A DNA stretch of 64,000 nt from Brevibacterium siliguriense (GCF_900105315.1 NZ_LT629766.1:868001-932000), one strand, 5' to 3'; shown: positions 1 to 8,371, counted from the first letter of the stretch. The notes: generated from the letters alone by a model not told the origin. Made by a program: numbers and translations.

Positions 1-438
1 ACCGTCCAGACCGCCCTCGCCGAGGTGGTCGGCCACGATCGCGGTCGCGTGCACGCTCATGATCGCCCCGGTGAGCATGTCGAAGCTGCCGGGACCGCGC
101 AGGATGCCGTCAGCGGTGGAGAAGGGGATGCGCTCGAGCGTGCCGTGCGGCCACACCGTGTCCTGATGATTGAGCAGGACGACACGGGCCGGCCCGGTGC
201 CGAACCGCAGTCGCAGGTGGGCGGTGCCGTCGACTTCGAGCAGCTCCGTCTCGGCGCCGAGGCGGTCTTTCAGGAGCGCAGCGAAGTCCCGTGCGCCTGC
301 GGCCACGGCCTCCTTGTCGTGTGAGGGAGTCTCGATGGAGATGACCCGTTCGATGTCGGCGAGCATGTCGGGCAGACGTCGCTTCGCCTGTTCGACGAAG
401 TCAGCGGGCTGGGGCGCGGGTGATGTGGTCGATGTCAT
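1..438 (-). CDS. M20-family metallopeptidase, N-terminal part (runs off the window)
   Basis: Only the first 146 codons are present; the gene continues beyond base 1. The start is the ATG at 438. The metal-binding H-x-D of M20 peptidases is visible as NHQDTVWPHG (His91, Asp93), and the bridging aspartate lies in GPGSFDMLTG (Asp120). This pattern is closest to carboxypeptidase G2/glutamate carboxypeptidase-type members, zinc enzymes that cleave C-terminal glutamate-like residues or acyl-amino acids. The substrate cannot be named from this fragment, and the dimerisation domain and remaining ligands are outside the window. It is divergent from the glutamate-cysteine ligase-like gene, with about 130 bp between them. 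Confidence 0.8.
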   Translation of the reverse strand, partial: MTSTTSPAPQPADFVEQAKRRLPDMLADIERVISIETPSHDKEAVAAGARDFAALLKDRLGAETELLEVDGTAHLRLRFGTGPARVVLLNHQDTVWPHGTLERIPFSTADGILRGPGSFDMLTGAIMSVHATAIVADHLGEGGLDG

Positions 439-565
439 GGTGCGAGTCTACGGAAGGCAGGTTGCCGCCGGCGCAGGTGTCCGGATGCTGCCTGACGGAG
501 GCGATGCACTCCCCGTCCGCACTGCGACCGCGCACAAACCCGGCCGTCTGTGGTTTGCTAGTCCT

Positions 566-2047
566 ATGGGTGAGGCAGTCAGCTCCAAGCGGTACACGCC
601 GGAGGAACGCACACTGTATCGAGAGAAGCTTGCGGAGAACCTCGAGCTCTTCGATACCTACCTTCGTCATGCGGATTTCAAATCGGCGGGCACGATCGGA
701 CTCGAACTCGAGCTCAACCTCGTCGGTGAAGACAATCAGCCGAGCCTGCGGAACAAGGAGGTGCTTGCCCGACTCGATGACGAGTACCAGTCCGAGATCG
801 GCGCCTTCAACCTCGAACTCAACCACCCGGTGCTCCAAGTGGCAGGGCGCGGGTTGAAGACCTTGGAGGCCGGTGTCGCTCACCGTTTGGAGAAAGCACA
901 GAAGGCCGCCGAGGCGGACGGACTCAAGGCGGTGTCGATCGGCACACTGCCGACTCTGACCACTGAGTTCCTCACCGACGAGAAGTGGATGACCGAGGAG
1001 AACCGGTACGAGGCGCTGAGCAACTCGGTCATCGACGCCCGCGGCGAGTACGTCCGCATCGAACTCGGCCGTGAAGAGCGATACAGGGCGGAGTTCGCCG
1101 ATATCGCTCCTGAGTCCTCGTGCACGTCGATGCAGCTGCATCTGCAGGTGGCGCCGAACCGGTTCGCCGACGCGTGGAACGCCTCGCAGGCGATCGCCGG
1201 GGCACAGGTGGCGATGGCAGCGAACTCGCCGCTCTTCGTCGGCCGCAAGCTGTGGCACGAATCCCGGATCCCGATCTTCGCGCAGTCCATCGACACTCGC
1301 ACACCCGAACTGGTCAACCAGGGTGTGCGTCCCCGCGTGTGGTTCGGCGAACGGTGGATCACCAGCGTCTTCGACCTCTTCGAGGAGAACGTCCGCTACT
1401 TCCCGCCGCTGCTGCCCGAGATCAAGGACTTCGTCGAGTTCCGCGCCGCCGACGCCCCGAAGCTCTTCGAACTCAATCTGCACAACGGCACCGTGTGGCG
1501 CTGGAACCGTCCCATCTACAACTCCGGAGACGGCGGCGCGCACATCCGTGTCGAGAACCGACTGCTGCCGGCCGGCCCGACCCCGGTCGACATGGTTGCC
1601 GATGCGGCCTTCTACTACGGCCTGGCCGAGTTCCTCGTCGGTGAGAACCGTCCCGTATGGTCGCGGATGTCGTTCGCCGAGGCGGAGGAGAACTTCAACG
1701 CCTGCGCGAAGGACGGAATCGAGGCCAGAGTGACATGGCCGAAGATCGGTCGCATCGGCGTGGCTGACCTCGTCACCGATGTGCTCGCACCCCAGGCCCG
1801 GCGCGGACTGTCACGGCTGAACATCGACAAGGACGTCATCGACGAATTTATGTCGATCATCGAGGGCCGTGCGGAGAACCGCGTCAACGGCGCGACCTGG
1901 CAGTTGAAGGCGCTCGAGAGCCTCGCCCCCTGCAGCCGACAGGACTCACCCGAACGCGCCGAGGGCATCACGGCGATGATGGACGCCTATGTGGCGAACC
2001 AGGCGACCGGGAAGCCCGTCCACACCTGGGAGATCCCCACCCGCTGA
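566..2047 (+). CDS. glutamate--cysteine ligase family protein (GCS2-type)
   Basis: A 493-residue protein of the GCS2 carboxylate-amine ligase superfamily, which joins the gamma-carboxylate of glutamate to an amine at the expense of ATP. The early TIGLELELNLVG segment (about residues 43-54) supplies the acidic metal/ATP ligands, followed by GAFNLELNHPVLQ and a conserved C-terminal region with HIRVENRLLP. The length fits the roughly 490-residue actinobacterial subgroup. The start is ATG 566; the reading frame stays open further upstream but that extension is low-complexity and unlike the family. No Shine-Dalgarno precedes ATG 566, so a leaderless transcript is possible. Mycothiol rather than glutathione is the usual thiol in this phylum, so the physiological product (gamma-glutamylcysteine for another pathway, or another amide) is uncertain. 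Confidence 0.8.
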   Translation: MGEAVSSKRYTPEERTLYREKLAENLELFDTYLRHADFKSAGTIGLELELNLVGEDNQPSLRNKEVLARLDDEYQSEIGAFNLELNHPVLQVAGRGLKTLEAGVAHRLEKAQKAAEADGLKAVSIGTLPTLTTEFLTDEKWMTEENRYEALSNSVIDARGEYVRIELGREERYRAEFADIAPESSCTSMQLHLQVAPNRFADAWNASQAIAGAQVAMAANSPLFVGRKLWHESRIPIFAQSIDTRTPELVNQGVRPRVWFGERWITSVFDLFEENVRYFPPLLPEIKDFVEFRAADAPKLFELNLHNGTVWRWNRPIYNSGDGGAHIRVENRLLPAGPTPVDMVADAAFYYGLAEFLVGENRPVWSRMSFAEAEENFNACAKDGIEARVTWPKIGRIGVADLVTDVLAPQARRGLSRLNIDKDVIDEFMSIIEGRAENRVNGATWQLKALESLAPCSRQDSPERAEGITAMMDAYVANQATGKPVHTWEIPTR

Positions 2048-2109
2048 GGCAGTCGTTCGTCGCCGAAAGCATCCGATGGCGACCTATTCTCTGAGAAAGG
2101 CGACGGGCC

Positions 2110-2415
2110 TCAGAGGCGTTCGACCTCGACGAAGACGACGTCGGCGCTGCCTCCGGGATTCGAGACCTCGTGCTCGGATCCTGCCGGACGCGTGTAGGAG
2201 ACTCCGGCCTCGAGTTCGGCGTGGATCTCGGTGCCATCGGAATTGCGCACGAGCATCGTGTCGGTGACCATCGGCACGACGACGTACTCATATTCATGCT
2301 TGTGCATCGGGATGACGCCGTCGGGACGGATCGTCCACTTCGTCACCCGGAACACGCCGTTGTCGAGCTGGACCTCGCCGGTCGAACCGGTGTCTGCTGC
2401 ACTGTCTGCTGTCAT
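2110..2415 (-). CDS. small single-domain cupin protein
   Basis: A 101-residue one-domain cupin. The first cupin motif is present as MHKHEYEY (His38, His40, Glu43 as candidate metal ligands) and the second as PAGSEHEVSNPG near the end. Such stand-alone cupins bind a metal and serve as small dioxygenases, isomerases or ligand sensors; nothing here fixes the reaction. The start is ATG 2415, with AAGGAG at a good distance; the frame upstream lacks family similarity. It is convergent with the ligase-like gene, leaving a short 62-bp gap, and divergent from the AhpD-like gene. Confidence 0.75.
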   Translation of the reverse strand: MTADSAADTGSTGEVQLDNGVFRVTKWTIRPDGVIPMHKHEYEYVVVPMVTDTMLVRNSDGTEIHAELEAGVSYTRPAGSEHEVSNPGGSADVVFVEVERL

Positions 2416-2535
2416 AGTGATCTCCTTCGATGCGCGAACGGCCCCCGTGGAATTGCATGGAAGCCGGGACGGACCTGACGCCCTCACTGTATCGCCCTGA
2501 ACGGGCTCGAACCGAACCGATCCACCCGAGCTAGC

Positions 2536-3117
2536 ATGAGGGATATGCGATACCCACTTGCTGACATCGACAACGTCGACGATGACATCCGTACCCAGAT
2601 CCTAGAGGTCGCCGAGAAGTCGGGCTTCGTGCCCAACGTCTTCCTCGCCCTGGCCCGCCGACCGGACGAATTCCGCGCTTTCTTCGCCTACTATGACGCG
2701 CTCATGGAGAAGGAGACGGGGAACCTGACCAAGGCGGATCGGGAGATGATCGTCGTAGCCACCTCGGCGATCAATCACTGTCTCTACTGCGTCGTCGCGC
2801 ACGGGGCGATGCTGCGGATCTTCGCGAAGGACGCCCTCATCGCCGACGTCGTCGCCACAAACTACCGCCAGGCCGATATCAGCCCACGTCAGATGGCCAT
2901 GCTCGACTTCGCCGTCAAGGTCTGCGAAGAACCGTGGGCTGTCAATGACGCCGACCACCAAGCACTTGCCGAGCACGGATTCGACGATGAAGACGCCTGG
3001 GACATCGCCGCGATCACGGGCTTCTTCGGCCTGTCCAACCGCATGGCCCACATCTCCGGAATGGTCCCGAACCCGGAGTTCTACACCCTCGGCCGCCTCC
3101 CGCGCGAGAAGAAGTGA
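2536..3117 (+). CDS. AhpD-like peroxidase-related protein (carboxymuconolactone decarboxylase fold)
   Basis: A 193-residue all-alpha protein of the AhpD/CMD superfamily. The signature E-x11-C-x2-C-x3-H is intact: Glu70, then CLYCVVAH with Cys82, Cys85 and His89. This is the redox-active dithiol and proton relay of AhpD-type peroxidase partners. Long members of about 190 residues are usually called peroxidase-related enzymes. A role in removing organic peroxides through a thiol cycle is inferred from the family. An alternative start is ATG 2545, which gives a more typical N-terminus; neither start has a convincing ribosome site. The aminotransferase begins 4 nt after the stop, so the two are co-transcribed. 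Confidence 0.8.
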   Translation: MRDMRYPLADIDNVDDDIRTQILEVAEKSGFVPNVFLALARRPDEFRAFFAYYDALMEKETGNLTKADREMIVVATSAINHCLYCVVAHGAMLRIFAKDALIADVVATNYRQADISPRQMAMLDFAVKVCEEPWAVNDADHQALAEHGFDDEDAWDIAAITGFFGLSNRMAHISGMVPNPEFYTLGRLPREKK

Positions 3118-3121
3118 ACCG

Positions 3122-4360
3122 ATGACCTCATCGACCCCCGCCGAGGCGGCCCCCACCACGTCCGGCTCCGCGGTTTCCGTCCCCGCCGCCTCGGCCCGTT
3201 CCGGACTCGTCAAGCCCTTCGCCGCGATGGGCATCGTCGCCACCGTCGGGCAGATGCAGCGCGCCGGCCGCGACACCATCGCCATGTGTCTGGGTGAACC
3301 GACCCAAGGCGCACCCAGTCCCGTGCTCGCCCGCGCCGCCGAGGTCATGAGCGACGGCACGGGACTCGGCTACTCGCCGATCCTCGGCATCCCCGAACTG
3401 CGCGAGGCCATCGCCACCCACTACCGCGATTGGTACGGACTCGACATCGCCCCCGACCGCATCGCCGTGACCACCGGATCCTCGGGTGGATTCCAGACAA
3501 CGTTCCTCACCTGCTTCGACGTCGGCGACCGGGTGGCTCTGGCCCGGCCCGGGTACGGTGCGTACAAGAACATCCTCGCCGCCTTGGGCTGCGAGGTCGT
3601 CGAACTCGACTGCGGCGGCGACGAAGGGTTCCAGCCCACCGTCGACCTCCTGGCCGCCGCCCATGCCGAGGCCCCGCTCAAGGGACTCATGCTCGCGTCC
3701 CCGGCGAACCCGACGGGCACGATGATCGGGCCGGAGGCGCTCGGCGAACTCGTTGACTGGTGCCGGAAGAACGGGGTGCAGGTGATCTCCGACGAGATCT
3801 ACCACGGCATCAGCTATATCGGCACCCGTGGAGAATGCGCACTCGCCCACGACGACGACGCGATCGTCATCTCCTCATTCTCCAAATACTGGGCGATGAC
3901 CGGGTGGCGCCTGGGCTGGGCGATCCTGCCCGAACCACTCGTCGCCCCTGCCCAGAACGTCACCGGCAACCTCTCCCTGTGCGCCCCGGTCCCGGCACAG
4001 TACGCGGCAGTCGCGGCCTTCGCAGACGAGTCCTACGCCGAATGCGAAGCGGCCGTAGCCTCCTTCGCCGGAGCCCGCGAACATGTGCTGAGTGCCGCTG
4101 CCGACCTGGGGTTCGGCGAGATGGCCCCACCCGACGGCGCCTTCTACATGTACGCCCGCGTCGACGATATCCTCGACCGCGCAGGTCTGGCCACCGCCGG
4201 TCAGTGGTGTGAGCAGGTGCTCGAGGCCACCGGCGTGGCGCTCGCTCCCGGTGATGACTTCGACTCCGTCGACGGCTCCCGTTCGGTGCGCCTGTCGCTG
4301 GCCGTCGGCGCTGACCGAACGTCCGAGGCCATCGACCGCATCCTCGACTTCGTGGGATGA
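3122..4360 (+). CDS. class I/II pyridoxal-phosphate aminotransferase
   Basis: A 412-residue fold-type I PLP enzyme of the aspartate aminotransferase family. Visible landmarks are the substrate/cofactor loop SPANPTGT (Asn196), DEIYHGISY (Asp224 to the pyridine nitrogen, Tyr227 to the phenolic oxygen), and the Schiff-base lysine in SSFSKYWAMTGWRLGW (Lys255, with Arg263 for phosphate). The first 28 residues are Ala/Pro/Ser-rich and disordered-looking. The amino-acid substrate cannot be read from sequence. ATG 3122 lies 4 nt after the AhpD-like stop, and the exporter gene follows 40 nt downstream. The trio may form an operon, possibly for making or handling and exporting an amino acid (inference). 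Confidence 0.87.
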   Translation: MTSSTPAEAAPTTSGSAVSVPAASARSGLVKPFAAMGIVATVGQMQRAGRDTIAMCLGEPTQGAPSPVLARAAEVMSDGTGLGYSPILGIPELREAIATHYRDWYGLDIAPDRIAVTTGSSGGFQTTFLTCFDVGDRVALARPGYGAYKNILAALGCEVVELDCGGDEGFQPTVDLLAAAHAEAPLKGLMLASPANPTGTMIGPEALGELVDWCRKNGVQVISDEIYHGISYIGTRGECALAHDDDAIVISSFSKYWAMTGWRLGWAILPEPLVAPAQNVTGNLSLCAPVPAQYAAVAAFADESYAECEAAVASFAGAREHVLSAAADLGFGEMAPPDGAFYMYARVDDILDRAGLATAGQWCEQVLEATGVALAPGDDFDSVDGSRSVRLSLAVGADRTSEAIDRILDFVG

Positions 4361-4400
4361 GTCCCGAACATCGCGGGATGAAAGTCGCCGGGGCGGCCCG

Positions 4401-5336
4401 ATGAGCTCACCTCGGACGCGCGCGGGAGGGCCGCCTCCCGCACCGAAGGCCCTGCCCGTGCTCGGCATCATTATGGCCGCCGTCCTGCTCGGATCGGCGG
4501 GGCTGTTCGTCATCCTCGCCGAGGCGACCGCCCCCACCGCGGCCTTCCTCCGGTGTTGGATCGCCGTGGTCGTGCTCGCTCCGCTGGCAGTGCTCGAGCT
4601 GCGCCGACACGGACGGTTCCCACCGAAGGCGATCATCATCGCCGCAGTCTCGGGAGCGGCACTCGGCATCGACTATGTGCTGTGGGCCCAGAGTGTGCTC
4701 GATGCCGGTCTGGGTGTGTCCACGGTCCTCATCAGCGTCCAGGTCATCGTATTCCCGGCACTGGTATGGATCTCCGGCGGAAACCGGCCCGGGTGGCTAT
4801 TCATCGGCTGCGTGCCGATCATGATCATCGGCATGCTGCTGACCGGAGGCGTGTTCGGCGCCGATGAGTCGGCGGCGAACCCGACGCGCGGAGCGATCTT
4901 CGGGATCCTGTCCGGTGTGCTCTACGGTGTGTACATCTTCGGCATCCACCACAGCCGCAAGGTCGCAGGAGACTTCGTCGTCGCCCCGGTCGAGGTGGGC
5001 ACGATCGCGGCCGGTGTGATGACCGCGGTGGCCGGGCTGACCCTCGGCGGACTCGACTTCGATCTAGGCTGGGCCGGTTGGGGCTGGATGATCGCCCTGG
5101 CCGTGTGCGGTCAAGCGCTGTCCTGGGTGCTGCTGAGCATCTCCAGTCCGCTGGTGCCGGTGCCGATGACCGCGGCGCTCATGCTGCTCCAACCGCTGTC
5201 AGCGGTGGTGCTCGGATCCCTCATCGCCGGTGAGCGGCTGCAGGCGGGACAGTGGATCGGCGCCGTCCTCGTGGCCCTCATAGTGTGGGTCGTCGGCGGG
5301 GGACCGGAAGCGCTGACACGGCGCCGACAGCGGTAG
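4401..5336 (+). CDS. EamA/DMT-family transporter
   Basis: A 311-residue integral membrane protein with about ten hydrophobic segments arranged as two EamA repeats, the drug/metabolite transporter architecture. The first repeat begins at VLGIIMAAVLLGSAGLF (about residue 20), the second at GAIFGILSGVLYGVYIFGI. A short basic C-terminus (TRRRQR) faces the cytoplasm by the positive-inside rule. Members export amino acids, nucleotides or other metabolites; the position directly behind an aminotransferase suggests an amino-acid-like substrate, which is inference. The frame is open far upstream inside the aminotransferase gene, so ATG 4401 was chosen because the membrane domain begins shortly after it. 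Confidence 0.85.
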   Translation: MSSPRTRAGGPPPAPKALPVLGIIMAAVLLGSAGLFVILAEATAPTAAFLRCWIAVVVLAPLAVLELRRHGRFPPKAIIIAAVSGAALGIDYVLWAQSVLDAGLGVSTVLISVQVIVFPALVWISGGNRPGWLFIGCVPIMIIGMLLTGGVFGADESAANPTRGAIFGILSGVLYGVYIFGIHHSRKVAGDFVVAPVEVGTIAAGVMTAVAGLTLGGLDFDLGWAGWGWMIALAVCGQALSWVLLSISSPLVPVPMTAALMLLQPLSAVVLGSLIAGERLQAGQWIGAVLVALIVWVVGGGPEALTRRRQR

Positions 5337-5407
5337 CGCACGATCGGCAGGAACGGTGGGCCGCCTCGGCGAAGGAACCGCTGCGGAAGCGGCGCCCCGG
5401 GCGGAAC

Positions 5408-5767
5408 TCAGTGTTCGTGAGCCTCGATCGTGTGAGCGATGGCGTCGACGATGATGTGGGCGACGTGGTCGTCCTTGAGCGAATAGTAGGCTTCGCGGCC
5501 GATCCGGTTGACGCCGACGAGGTGGAGCCCACGGAGGAACTTCAGGTGCTGGGACACCAGCGGCTGGGACAGCCCCGTCGCCTCGACGATGTGCGTGACG
5601 GTGGCCTCGCCGTGGGTGAGGACGAGCAGCATCTTCAGTCGGGAGGGGGTGGCGAGTGCCTTGAAGAGGTCGGCGGTTTCGGTGATGGCTTCGAGATGGT
5701 CCTCGGGGTTGAGCAGGAGCTGCTCGACCTCGTCATTGACGGGAACGGAATCGGGAATGGAAGCCAT
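5408..5767 (-). CDS. ArsR/SmtB-family zinc-type metalloregulator
   Basis: A 119-residue winged-helix repressor. The recognition helix is in the segment SQPLVSQHLKFLRG (residues 67-80). The C-terminal helix has exactly the spacing of the SmtB/CzrA alpha-5 zinc site: Asp99-x-His101 then ten residues then His112-x2-Glu115. No ELCVCDL-type cysteine motif is present, so arsenic or cadmium sensing through alpha-3 is unlikely. Family knowledge says such proteins repress zinc/cobalt efflux genes and release DNA on binding metal. No metal transporter is adjacent, so the target is either elsewhere or the gene itself. It is convergent with the EamA gene and followed by the transglycosylase-like gene. 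Confidence 0.85.
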   Translation of the reverse strand: MASIPDSVPVNDEVEQLLLNPEDHLEAITETADLFKALATPSRLKMLLVLTHGEATVTHIVEATGLSQPLVSQHLKFLRGLHLVGVNRIGREAYYSLKDDHVAHIIVDAIAHTIEAHEH

Positions 5768-5837
5768 GAGTGCAGATTACCGGACAACCGGCGTGGTCAT
5801 GCGATATCCGACACCGTGAGGCGGTCGCGCGGGGACG

Positions 5838-6425
5838 TCAGTCGAGGGCTTCGACGTCGGCCTGCGTGCCGAGGAGGTCGTCGGCCAAGGACTCCCACTG
5901 CCCGTAGGCGTCGGGAAGAGCCGACCGCTGCACGGACTGTGCCGCTTCGGTCGGTGTCATCGAATCCCAGCCGTCGATCTGATTGAGACCTGGGTTCTCG
6001 ACTGCGGGGTTGATCCCGTAGAAGGCTTTTGCCGCGTAGATGGGATCGGTGAGCTGATGGGGTTCACCCCATCCCTGGGAGGGGCGCTGCTGGAACAGGC
6101 CGACCGAATCACGGTCGCCGGAATCCAGATTGCGCAGCGAGGACTCTTGCAATGCCGTCATGAGGGCGATCCGGATCGCCTGGTCGTCGAAGTCGCCGCC
6201 GCGGCCGACGCCGATGATGAGTCGAGCGTTGTCGATCTGCTGTTGGCTGAGCTGACTGACCGAAGCCATCTGGATCTGCCTGATCTTCGTGGAACCGAAC
6301 GAGATGGGGGAATTGAGGATGATGACGGCGCCCACCACCAGTGCCATCACTGCTGCCCCGAGCCCGATCAGGGCACCAGTGAGCACGGACCGGCGGCCCT
6401 TGCGAGATGGTGTCAGACGAGTCAT
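5838..6425 (-). CDS. membrane-anchored transglycosylase/lysozyme-like protein
   Basis: A 195-residue protein with a basic N-terminus, one membrane segment (about residues 15-38) and an extracytoplasmic domain. ALMTALQESSLRN contains a glutamate placed like the catalytic Glu of lytic transglycosylases. SVGLFQQRPSQGWGEP and DPIYAAKAFYG are the typical downstream blocks of small actinobacterial SLT-like cell-wall hydrolases. It probably acts on peptidoglycan outside the membrane; activity is inferred. The region before ATG 6425 is AT-rich with no clear Shine-Dalgarno site. A two-unit direct repeat resembling an MtrA box lies 57 bp upstream, which would fit known MtrA control of cell-wall hydrolases. 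Confidence 0.75.
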   Translation of the reverse strand: MTRLTPSRKGRRSVLTGALIGLGAAVMALVVGAVIILNSPISFGSTKIRQIQMASVSQLSQQQIDNARLIIGVGRGGDFDDQAIRIALMTALQESSLRNLDSGDRDSVGLFQQRPSQGWGEPHQLTDPIYAAKAFYGINPAVENPGLNQIDGWDSMTPTEAAQSVQRSALPDAYGQWESLADDLLGTQADVEALD

Positions 6426-6481
6426 GAATATAACGATAATGCAACAAACTTAAGGACGCATGAGACCATGCCGAGGTTTTT

Positions 6482-6503
6482 GTCACAGTAAGGTCACAGC
6501 GAG
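6482..6503. promoter_or_regulatory. MtrA/PhoP-box-like direct repeat
   Basis: Two adjacent 11-bp units, GTCACAGTAAG and GTCACAGCGAG, begin at 6482 and 6493. The 9-mer GTCACAGCG matches the repeat described for the mycobacterial response regulator MtrA, and TCACAGT-4 nt-TCACAGC also fits the mycobacterial PhoP spacing. The site lies between two divergent genes, the transglycosylase-like gene (start 6425) and the small membrane protein (start 6536). Assignment to MtrA is inference; no regulator gene is in the window. Confidence 0.5.
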
Positions 6504-6535
6504 GTGGAATGAACGGTGCCGATTAAGCTTGAGTC

Positions 6536-6826
6536 ATGGTGAGAATCGTTCGGCGCAACAACCGCCCGCCTCTGATGACCTGCCTCATCGTGGTCTTCTC
6601 CTTCGTCGCCGTCGGCATCCTCACCGTTGCCGGCATCATGGTCGCCGTCATCTTCCTCTCCGCGGATTCGCCGTCGACAGGTTCATCGCCATCCCCGGAC
6701 TCCTCGTCGGTCGGGTCCTCATCGTCCGACGCAGACTCCGGCGCAGACTCCGGTCCGGAGTCAGCCGACGGCTCCGGAGCGAGGACCACCGCCCCGGTCA
6801 GCGGAGGCTGGTCGAGCGGCGGCTGA
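6536..6826 (+). CDS. small single-pass membrane protein with Ser/Gly-rich tail
   Basis: A 96-residue protein of unknown function. A basic N-terminus (MVRIVRRNNRPP) leads into one long hydrophobic segment (about residues 14-42), then a low-complexity tail of Ser, Gly, Asp and Pro. By the positive-inside rule the tail is outside the membrane. The tail-coding DNA carries short repeats of a GACTCCGG-type word. It shares its upstream region, and therefore the MtrA-like direct repeat, with the divergent cell-wall hydrolase-like gene. No family assignment is possible; the gene is supported by its start context, GC3 pattern and membrane topology. Confidence 0.55.
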   Translation: MVRIVRRNNRPPLMTCLIVVFSFVAVGILTVAGIMVAVIFLSADSPSTGSSPSPDSSSVGSSSSDADSGADSGPESADGSGARTTAPVSGGWSSGG

Positions 6827-6910
6827 GCGCCGAGCAGGCCGGGTCGAACGGGATCATCGGCGACCGCCCGGATCACTCGCGGGCACCGGGATCAGCTGCG
6901 GACGCCGGGA

Positions 6911-7540
6911 TCACCCGCGGGTGTCCAGCGGAGCCACCGGCTGACGGAGGATCGTGCGCAGCTTCTCCGGTGCGGTCCGGCGAACGTCACTGAGGTAGAT
7001 CTCGTGATGCTTTCCCGTCATCGTCATCCCCTCGCCTGGAATGACGACGGTGTGCATGTGCTCAAGCACCGGCCCTTCGTCGTCGAAGGGGCCGACATGC
7101 AGGGTCTGGATGCAGGTTCCCTCCTGCAGTGATTCGAACCGGATCTCGCCGAGGCGGGGCGCCGATTCCTTCGCCAGGACCGTGTCGACCACGCCGTCGA
7201 GGTGGTCGCCGTTCAGCCAGTCCGGGACGAACAGCATGAGCGTGAAGTCCCACGCTGATTTGTCCCGGGCACTCGTGAACGTCGACATGTCATCGGCCCA
7301 CCACCGCCCTTCGAGCGGCGGCACCACATAGTCGCGACCGAGTTCGAGCTTGCTGAAGAACTTCAGCCCATAGGCGAGCGGATAGAGGCTGGTCACCGCC
7401 GATGCGAAATCCGGAGAGGTGTTCGGGTCACCGTGGCCGTCGATCATGAGATACCGCGATTCCGGTATCTCGATGAGATCGAACCGTCCCTGCTTCGCGC
7501 GGAGGCTCGGCAGCGACCTCTTGAAATCGACCTTGTCCAT
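6911..7540 (-). CDS. GyrI-like small-molecule-binding domain protein
   Basis: A 209-residue cytoplasmic protein of the GyrI-like (COG4832-type) family, stand-alone relatives of the ligand-binding domain of BmrR/Rob-type regulators. The N-terminal segment FDLIEIPESRYLMIDGHGDP and the later LQEGTCIQTLHVGPFDDEGP are typical blocks. The acidic residues near EIYLSD may line the ligand pocket. Such proteins bind cationic, drug-like hydrophobic molecules or hydrolyse them. The start at 7540 is only about 50 bp from the MerR-type palindrome at 7592-7614 and the gene points away from it, so it may share control with the HEAT-repeat gene (inference). Confidence 0.75.
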   Translation of the reverse strand: MDKVDFKRSLPSLRAKQGRFDLIEIPESRYLMIDGHGDPNTSPDFASAVTSLYPLAYGLKFFSKLELGRDYVVPPLEGRWWADDMSTFTSARDKSAWDFTLMLFVPDWLNGDHLDGVVDTVLAKESAPRLGEIRFESLQEGTCIQTLHVGPFDDEGPVLEHMHTVVIPGEGMTMTGKHHEIYLSDVRRTAPEKLRTILRQPVAPLDTRG

Positions 7541-7589
7541 GATTGGGTTCCGCTCCAGGGGTGGGAATGAAACGAGTGTAATCCCCTGC

Positions 7590-7620
7590 TTGACCTTGAC
7601 ACGATGTCAAGGTCTTCACT
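7590..7620 (+). promoter_or_regulatory. MerR-type promoter with perfect 10-3-10 palindrome
   Basis: A perfect inverted repeat with arms GACCTTGACA (7592-7601) and its complement (7605-7614) separated by CGA. A -35-like TTGACC starts at 7590 and a -10-like TTCACT lies at 7615-7620, leaving a 19-bp spacer. An overlong 19-20-bp spacer with a dyad inside it is the hallmark of promoters activated by MerR-family DNA distortion. It precedes the HEAT-repeat gene at 7643. The nearby MerR-HEAT regulator (8512-9555) is the obvious candidate to act here. Confidence 0.75.
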
Positions 7621-7642
7621 GGGTGACAAGGAGGTGGAGACA

Positions 7643-8371
7643 ATGACCCATCCACTCAACAACCACAAGACTCGCGAACCGATCCTGCGGGACGGGACCG
7701 ACGGACGGAACGAGATCGGCGATCGTCAGATCGATGCCCTGACTGCGTCGAACCCGCAGCAGCGCCTGCAGGCGGCGTTGGCGATCGGCACACGTGCGGA
7801 GTCCGGCGACCTCGACATGCTCATCGCCCGGTGCCGAGTTGAGCCGGACTTCTTCGTCCGCGACATGCTCACCTGGGCGCTGACCCGACTGCCCGCCGAT
7901 GACACCATTCCCCGCCTCGTCGCCGAACTCGATTCGTCTCTGCCGCAGGCGGTCAGCCAGTCCCTGCACACCCTGTCGAAGGTCGGTGGCGTCCGCGCCT
8001 GGCCGGCCATGGACCCGGCTCGGATCGGCACCGCCCTCATCGCCCATCCCGACACCGAGGTGGCCCGCAGTGCGTGGAGAGCCGCCGTTGCCCTTGTGCC
8101 CGGTGAGAATCGTGAAGAACTGGCATCAGTCCTGGTGACACAGTTGGGTCGCGGCGACATCGAGATGCAGAAGAGCCTCAGTCGAGCGATCGTGGCCCTC
8201 GGTGAGGATCTCGTGTCAGTGGTCGATGAGAAGCTTCAAGCAGAGGACGACACAGTGCGAGCTCACGCCATGGCGACCCGGGACATGTTCGATGACCCGG
8301 ATGCCGGCTTCGCTCACGCCTTGGACGCAGCCAAGCGGGTGGTCGCACTGGGGTCCGAGACCACGGTCTAG
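7643..8371 (+). CDS. HEAT-repeat protein, partner of a MerR-HEAT regulator
   Basis: A 242-residue all-helical protein made of HEAT-like repeats. Typical helix pairs are SNPQQRLQAALAIGTRAE, FFVRDMLTWALTRL, TEVARSAWRAAVALV and DTVRAHAMATRDMF. The ATG at 7643 has a strong AAGGAGG site 8-15 nt upstream; a codon at 7604 also opens the frame but would start inside the operator. HEAT solenoids bind proteins, nucleic acids or hydrophobic ligands. The next gene encodes a MerR regulator whose sensor part is also built of HEAT repeats, so this protein could be a ligand-sequestering or signalling partner made in response to the same inducer. That role is inferred from context only. Confidence 0.7.
   Translation: MTHPLNNHKTREPILRDGTDGRNEIGDRQIDALTASNPQQRLQAALAIGTRAESGDLDMLIARCRVEPDFFVRDMLTWALTRLPADDTIPRLVAELDSSLPQAVSQSLHTLSKVGGVRAWPAMDPARIGTALIAHPDTEVARSAWRAAVALVPGENREELASVLVTQLGRGDIEMQKSLSRAIVALGEDLVSVVDEKLQAEDDTVRAHAMATRDMFDDPDAGFAHALDAAKRVVALGSETTV

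Noticed and set aside
7120..7145. GATTCGAACC word resembling a tRNA T-loop
   Set aside because: It is inside the GyrI-like coding sequence and no acceptor stem or anticodon arm can be formed around it.
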